NCBI GenBank assembly: GCA_024305405.1
Contig: JAKNDB010000067.1
Coordinates: forward strand, 1,510,001-1,574,000
Source of the DNA: Dirofilaria immitis
Taxonomy: Eukaryota; Nematoda; Chromadorea; Rhabditida; Onchocercidae
DNA length: 64,000 nt
Reading direction: 5' to 3'
This document shows positions 58,176-64,000 of this stretch, piece after piece. The notes beneath the pieces were generated by a model. It worked only from the letters and a program-made list of their open reading frames with translations, did not search any database and was not told the origin of the DNA. The position numbers were made by a program, and so were the translations under genes. Position 1 is the stretch's first letter. The number at the start of each line of letters is the position of its first letter.

Positions 58176-61100
58176 AATATTTGCTATAAATTTTTCTCAT
58201 CTATTTTTAAAAATTATTTAAGAAAATAATAATTATTTTAATTTGTATATAAATAAATGCATGAAAAATGTTTATTGCCTTTGTTGGCTCTTTTCCTTCA
58301 ATTATCAAAATTTTATTTGTTAGAAAGGGAAGAAATGTTTTGATAGTTGTAAAAATACTTCATGAATTAATAGTATGTATAATTTTATTATTGCTGCATT
58401 TAAAATGATAAAATGGATGAAAGGAAAGAGGGACAGATGGAGGGAGAGAGAGAGAGAGAGAGAGAGGGAAAAGAAAGAAGGGAATTGAATTTGATGAATG
58501 TCACATTTATTTAACAGTATTGAACATTTTTCATGGTTATTCGAATATTTCATTTTGAATTTTTTACAAATTGGTACATGAATTTGACAATAATCTGTCA
58601 ATTTTTGTCTTCTATTTTGAACAAATAAATTAAATGCTATTCTTTTCTCTTCTTTTCTTTCAAAATTTAACAAAATATTTCTTTGGCTATGTTGTATTGT
58701 ATTTTGGAAAAATATAATTTTCATCCATTTCGCATATTCTTATTGCATTCTCTCAGTTGTCGTAAAATAAGTTTTATCAATTTTTTAATGCTTAATGGTA
58801 TATTAATTAGTAATTAATTTATTTTGAAATCTAAAATTCAATTTTCTTTACATACTGATATAATTCGATACTGAATATGATCATTTCTCGAGAATGATTC
58901 ATATCAACCGTTATTAATCATTGGATAGACGACTGGCTTGAAAACTTTCTTTTTTTTTTTTTGCTTTTCGGTTTGTTAGTTTTTGAAGAAAACTTTTAGC
59001 AAATTGCCTGCCATAGTTTTTTTCTTTCCTTTCTTTTAGAGTACTTTTTTTTTAACATTCAAATGTCATTTGCTTGTTGAGCTTTTTTAAAAGAAATATT
59101 TCTACCATTTTGTATAAACTTTCCTGAATTTTCCAAATGATTTTTTTTTACTTTCGTTTTTTTTCCTTTTGTTTTATTAAATTTAAATATTTTATTTGCT
59201 AAGCTATGATAGATTAAAAATTGAATTCGAATTCGAATTTGTTAATAAAATATTGCACTAAAAATTAGGTAAAATTTAAATGATTAAATTTCAAGATCGC
59301 CATTTTATGCTTTATAGCTTCTTAATATGTTGATATAATTGTAAAGTAATGATAATATCTGATTATTAATTAATTCCATTTCTGTTCTTAAAAATCTTGA
59401 ATAGTAAATTTGCGTACAAAAGAATGTTTGTTTGTTTATAAATATCTAAATATACTCCGTCTATAAGATATTGTTTTCATACACATATAATTCAGTTTAT
59501 ATTATTAAAATCTATTAGTAATTAATCTATTCGTTTCTTTCCTATCTTTTTTTGTTATTCCTTACGTAATATCATTTATTCATTTTCAATATTTCATATC
59601 AAGTAAATATTTATTTGTCGGTCAATAAATTCTCGTAAATCTACGAATATCATTTATTCATTTTCAATATTTCATATCAAGTAAATATTTATTTGTCGGT
59701 CATTTTTTCTCTGTCACTTTTTTCCTTTTATTTAACGGAGATTATAATTTTACCTTTATATTTGTCATTTTCTCCGCTTACATATATAGCCATGTCGAAT
59801 CATCGATACTTTTCACTTAGCCAATATTTTAGGATTTTTTGATTTCAATTTATAGTAAATCAATCCATCAAACAGGATGGATAATTTTTTTTTTTTTTTA
59901 AAACCCTTTTATTCCTTCCTTTCTAATATCATCAAATTCATGCACATCTGTTTCCCTTTATTTTAAACATATGTCATTCTTCTTTCTTTTTTTTTTTTTT
60001 TCTTTCAGTTAATTTCATTTTGTCTTTTTTCTGTTGTAGCACAAAACAAACTTTCGAGAGAAATCTTTTTGAAATGTATTTGAAGTGAAAGGAAGAAGAA
60101 ATATATACAGCGATTAAACTCATCATCAAAATTATTTTCATTCATCTAATTAGCTTCTGTTTACAATACTTTATACTTTTATACATTTCATTTTCCTTTT
60201 CTTCTGCGTCTTCTTTTTCTCCTTTTTTTTTAGTTTAGTTTAATTTGTTCATTTTCGCAACAATTAATGAAATAATGATAGCAGAAATTAAGAAAACAGA
60301 GAGAGAGAGAGAGAGAGAGAGAAAAGCAAAATTGAAAATACTTAATTGGATGTTTAAACAAAATAAATTATAACATTTTTTAAATATTTGCTTTTCCTTC
60401 CTTCTTACTACTACTCTTCCTAATGTTATCTCAACATTTTCGACATATATTCTCGATAATTTCCTTCCTTAATGAATTGTTTATTTCAAATTCATAATTT
60501 CTCGACATATATGATATAAAGTTGAGAAGATTATTTGCTATCGTGATATTTTTTTCCCATATCGCTTAATTCTAATCGTTACAATGTTGATAAATTATTA
60601 TGGAAAAAAATTTTATAGCGAATTTGCTAAACAAGTGATTATGATGATTATGAAGAAAATAAGAATTTTCAAAATTTTTAATTTATTAATCGTTTTTAGT
60701 TGATCGAATGAAAATGAGTAAGTATTATATTTTATTTGATATTTTATTGGCAATTAATCAATCCTTCGAATAATTCGTTTTTTTTTTTTTTTTTTCCCGA
60801 AATGAAATAAGCTTAAATAAAATAAGCTCTAAAATTATTGCAACTAAATTATACGTAATCTTTATTGCTTTTTTTTTTTTTTTTAGGATTAAGAGAAATA
60901 ATGTTGCAATGGAATAATCGTTGAATAATGATAAAAATTTTTTTGTAAAAATAATACAACTTGATAGGTTTTTTTTTTTTTTAATTTTGCTGATATTTTC
61001 CATTTAACTTATTGCTTATTTTAGCTTATATTATCATGTTGTTTATTTATGTTAATCGTACTTTTTTTTTTTCGCTGATTTTGTTTCTAAAATTTGTTTA

Positions 61101-62174
61101 TTCAAATGGAATTGTTATTGATTGTTTGAATTATTTTTATTTTCTTATTAATTTAGCTTATTGTTTTATTGGATGAGAAAAATGAATCAAAATACTTTCT
61201 TATCGTTCATATATATCATTCAATGTTACCGTATGCTCTGTTGATATGATCAAAAAAAAAAAAAATGTGCAAAATTTCCTGAAAGAATTAAAGTTCACTT
61301 ATACTATGATATCATAGTTGTTAAGTACATCCAAATTTATTAAATTTCTTTTTCGTCGCTTAAACAAAAATTTCTCAAATCATAGAAGAATTAGTGGAAC
61401 AAAAATTTTATTCAATCATTTGATGATTAATTTAAACCACAACAATTTTTTGTATAATTTAAATAATAATTGAAGATGAAAAATTTCAAAAATGAAATTA
61501 ACTCGAAATTAACACTTATTTATTATCATGCCAATTGTCAAACTGTCTATTGCTATCTGTCGAAACATAGTTTTCGAAGTTTTCTGAAGGTCATTCAAAT
61601 TTCTCCTTACATCCTTCATAGTGAAATAATTATGCGCAAATCTTTCGTCCTCTCTTCGCTATAAAAAGTGTTTTTCCTTTTTTTTTTTTTTTACTTGCCG
61701 ATATGCTTGTCCTATTTGCTAAGCAAATATCGAACTGATCTTATATTTTTATATCATCCATCTATCCGGACCAGTTTGACCGATTTATCAGTGTAGCAAA
61801 AAAAAAAAAGGAACAAAAAGTTCATTTTTTAGTCGGGGGAAAAAGAAGAAAGAATAAGAAGTTGTACTTTTTTTTTAAATATTCATTTGTGGTCAAAAGA
61901 CATCATTAATTCTATTCAAAAAAAAAAAAATCGTTGTACTGCATTCCTTTAGAAAAAAATTTTTTTAAAATCATTTTATATTTGTCTTGAAAAAAAAAAA
62001 AAACTATCATCAATTTATCTTTTGGTCAAAATTTTCTTATCTCAAAATATTGATCTATTTTGTTAGATAATTGTAAATTAGATCAATAAAATATCGATAT
62101 TATTAGGCATTTGATATATTACAATATTCAAATTTTTGAATATTGAACATCATTTAATCACTTATCAGTAAGCC
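58176..62174. other. AT-rich stretch, no gene supported
   Basis: Contains (GA)n at 58441-58468 and 60299-60323, a 58-base direct duplication (TATCATTTATTCATTTTCAA ... TTTATTTGTCGGTCA) at about 59570 and 59647, and many T-runs. A minus-strand frame at 58320-58724 covers the GA tract and includes a somewhat protein-like part (RRQKLTDYCQIHVPICKKFK) but lacks support. Confidence 0.45.
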
Positions 62175-62376
62175 ATGTCATCCGGAACGGAGAATGATCG
62201 TATAATCGAAGGTTACGATATATCATCACTTAACCAATAGTAGTGGTGATCTCATATCTTTGGAACAATCGGGGATAATCGGGCAGTATGGCATATCATT
62301 TAATCTCAGTATTCATAGACTATATCTACGGATCGATGATATGATTAGTGTCGATAAGTCATATCACTGCGAATAA
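62175..62376 (+). CDS. Coding-like segment, possible gene start, one frame break
   Basis: Just after a strong acceptor-like CTTATCAG, an ATG opens MSSGTENDRIIEGYDISS in normal-looking codons, then stops at TAG. One base off, the same stretch continues as TNSSGDLISLEQSGIIGQYG, then ISFNLSIHRLYLRIDDMISV and DKSYHCE to TAA at 62374. The whole segment is clearly less AT-rich than its surroundings. The break near 62229-62236 resembles the single-base breaks in the window's real genes. It could be a 5' exon of a gene running off the window, preceded by a trans-splice site. Family not recognised. Confidence 0.42.
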
Positions 62377-63185
62377 TCGCAAAGTGGATTCAATCTAATC
62401 AAATAAAAATATCTTTATAAATACATTGGAGAAATATATCATTTTGTTTGTTATTGTTATAATTTCTATCATAAAATTTAAAAAATTAAAAGAAATTTTT
62501 CTTTTTTTTCTCGCCTTTAACCTATAAAAAAAAAAAGATTGCTTCAATAAAAATGATTAGAAATAATTCAATTCATTTAATTTAATTCACTCAAATAAAT
62601 CAATCATATCTTATCAGCTCCTATTCATTCCATTCCATCTGCTGCATATTTTTATTAATTATCCTTTTTATCATTACTTCTTATTTATTAAACTTCAGAA
62701 ACTTTTTAGTCAATAAATTATTAGTTATTATATTTTAAAACTTATTATTATTATTATTATTATTATGAAATAATCGGTGGAATATCTTTTACTCTTTCAT
62801 TCATCTAAGAACTTCTAATATTATTATTATTACTATTATTATTATTATTATGATTATTTACTGATGAAGAGCTCTTAAGCTAAATCTAACAAGCTGCTCA
62901 ATTGTTGGAGAAGAATGAGTAAGTTATTAATATCTAGTATTTCATATCTCGAGAATAATGAAGTGAGAAAATGAGGAATGATTGGTACTTATTTAACAAT
63001 AATAAATATCAATTCCTTCCATCAATATGACTATATATTCAATTTGCTTTGCTTTAATTTGAAATTGAAAAAAATCAACGAAAATTGATAAATTTTTTTT
63101 TCGAAATTTCACAAAAAATTCTAAAAAATTATTATATTTTCAATCTAAACGATTATATCATGTGTTAATTAATAACAGATGAATA
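62377..63185. other. AT-rich stretch with (TTA)n tracts
   Basis: (ATT)n at about 62742-62766 and 62818-62852. No gene recognised. Confidence 0.5.
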
Positions 63186-63600
63186 ATATCTATGATTTAA
63201 ATAACAGCTACGTGATAATCACGTAAAACATGACCCTCACGTGACGTACGGGAATAATGATTGACACAAAACATGGGCCAACGCGACGTAAGAATAATGA
63301 CGGACGCAAAAATTCAACCCCAACGAGACAAAGGGAGATAACGGAAGGGGCCAACAAAGATAGGAAAAATCGTTGCATGCAACATTAACCTTTGAATTGA
63401 CAATGTATGCATGCATATGCTGCATTCAAGTGTATATGTTGCGTGCATCCGTGTTCTGTATGGTATGCGCATAGTTCGTTTCCCGTGCAGTTGCATAAAA
63501 GGATAACTCTGAGCATGCAGCATGCAGCATGCAGCGTGCAGTAGCGATAGCAGTAACAGTAGGTGCCGTTGCACTATTATCGATTAAATGATGGATGCAT
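63186..63600. other. Less AT-rich island with degenerate 43-bp units and GCATGCA words
   Basis: Between about 63205 and 63345 three degenerate units follow one another (each: C/GCAAAA.AT, ...ACG.GAC, AATAATGA). From 63375 to 63540 the sequence is full of TGCATGCA/GCATGCAGC, including GCATGCAGCATGCAGCATGC at about 63514-63533. A plus-strand frame (MIDTKHGPTRRKNNDGRKNS...) of about 44 codons and two minus-strand frames overlap. None has start or splice support. It could be a promoter region or an untranslated exon of a gene to the right. Confidence 0.4.
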
Positions 63601-63846
63601 TAGGTGTGTTGGCGCTTCTGATTCATTTTCATCCTTTATTTTCTCTGCAACCTATGCATAGTCATTAGCTGCCGTTACTATTTACTTCGTTTCTTTTCTT
63701 CTCTACCAATATTTTTTTATTTATTTTCTTTCCATTTTTTTCTTTGCATATCTTTTGATGTTATTGATAGCAGGCTTCGCAATATTTCCATTCTTGTAAA
63801 CATCCAAATTTATCACGGTTAAGCTGCTATTCAGTTTGGTAACAAT

Positions 63847-63873
63847 TTACCCGTACCCATACCGGGTGGGTAA
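63847..63873. repeat. GC-rich dyad TTACCC...GGGTAA
   Basis: TTACCCGTACCCATACCGGG then TGGGTAA, an interrupted dyad of CCC/GGG words in an otherwise AT-rich flank, followed by ATGGGTATAATTGG. It may be the end of a degenerate transposon. No partner terminus was seen before the window ends. Confidence 0.4.
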
Positions 63874-64000
63874 TTTTGAAATGGGTATAATTGGAATGGA
63901 TTTTTTTGTTTTTTCTAAAATAGAAATTTGATATATTTTTTTATGCATTTTAACATATTGCTATTATTTAAAAAAATTTTGATTTAATTTTTGCGAAAAT

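Noticed and set aside
58320..58724. 134-codon minus-strand frame
   Set aside because: Includes the (GA)n microsatellite as Ser-Leu repeats, and the remainder is not recognisable.
1..64000. tRNA, spliced-leader RNA or 5S genes
   Set aside because: I looked for T-loop GTTCGA/GTTCAA words with paired flanks and for a spliced-leader core and found none convincing. A tRNAscan or Rfam run would be decisive.

Overview
The window is very AT-rich (visually about three quarters or more A+T), crowded with homopolymers, microsatellites and minisatellites, and its genes are split into short exons with T-rich acceptors (TTTCAG, TTTTAG) and GT donors. Together with the protein matches this suggests a nematode nuclear genome. 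I cannot name the genus, and a spirurid/filarioid relative is only a guess. I saw no bacterial, organellar or viral gene, no tRNA and no CRISPR array.

Layout. 0.4-1.3 kb: satellite-like array. 2.3-3.6 kb (minus): a Gln-rich protein with a 28-Gln run. 3.5-5.3 kb: dense microsatellites upstream of it. 8.0-8.4 kb: minisatellite. 10.0-18.7 kb (minus): a complete five-exon RGS gene of the RGS19/RGS20 type, with repeats in its introns and a less AT-rich, microsatellite-bearing 5' flank up to 19.9 kb. 23.6-28.3 kb (plus): a ten-exon gene for a single-pass, probably type II, membrane protein with a Cys-containing ectodomain that I do not recognise. 30.1-38.5 kb (plus): a gene of at least twelve exons for a PP1-like protein whose metal-binding motifs are altered (GSIDG for GDxHG, GDYLDCF for GDYVDRG, GHHE for GNHE), with a long C-terminal extension. 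It is probably a pseudophosphatase.

38.5-64 kb is gene-poor. It holds orphan coding-like exons (39.8 plus, 40.1-40.3 minus, 46.2 minus, 50.6 minus, 62.2 plus), a decayed 28S rRNA fragment (56.5-56.7 kb), a 308-bp inverted-repeat element (51 kb), several minisatellites including a 90-bp x5 and a 102-bp x6 array, and a less AT-rich island at 63.2-63.6 kb.

Two themes cut across the window. First, the RGS, membrane-protein and phosphatase genes each carry one-base frame breaks, mostly in or next to short homopolymers, inside otherwise well-preserved exons. Assembly indels are the simplest explanation. Second, several introns carry a private minisatellite. RGS proteins and PP1-family proteins both act in signalling, but nothing in the sequence links these genes functionally.
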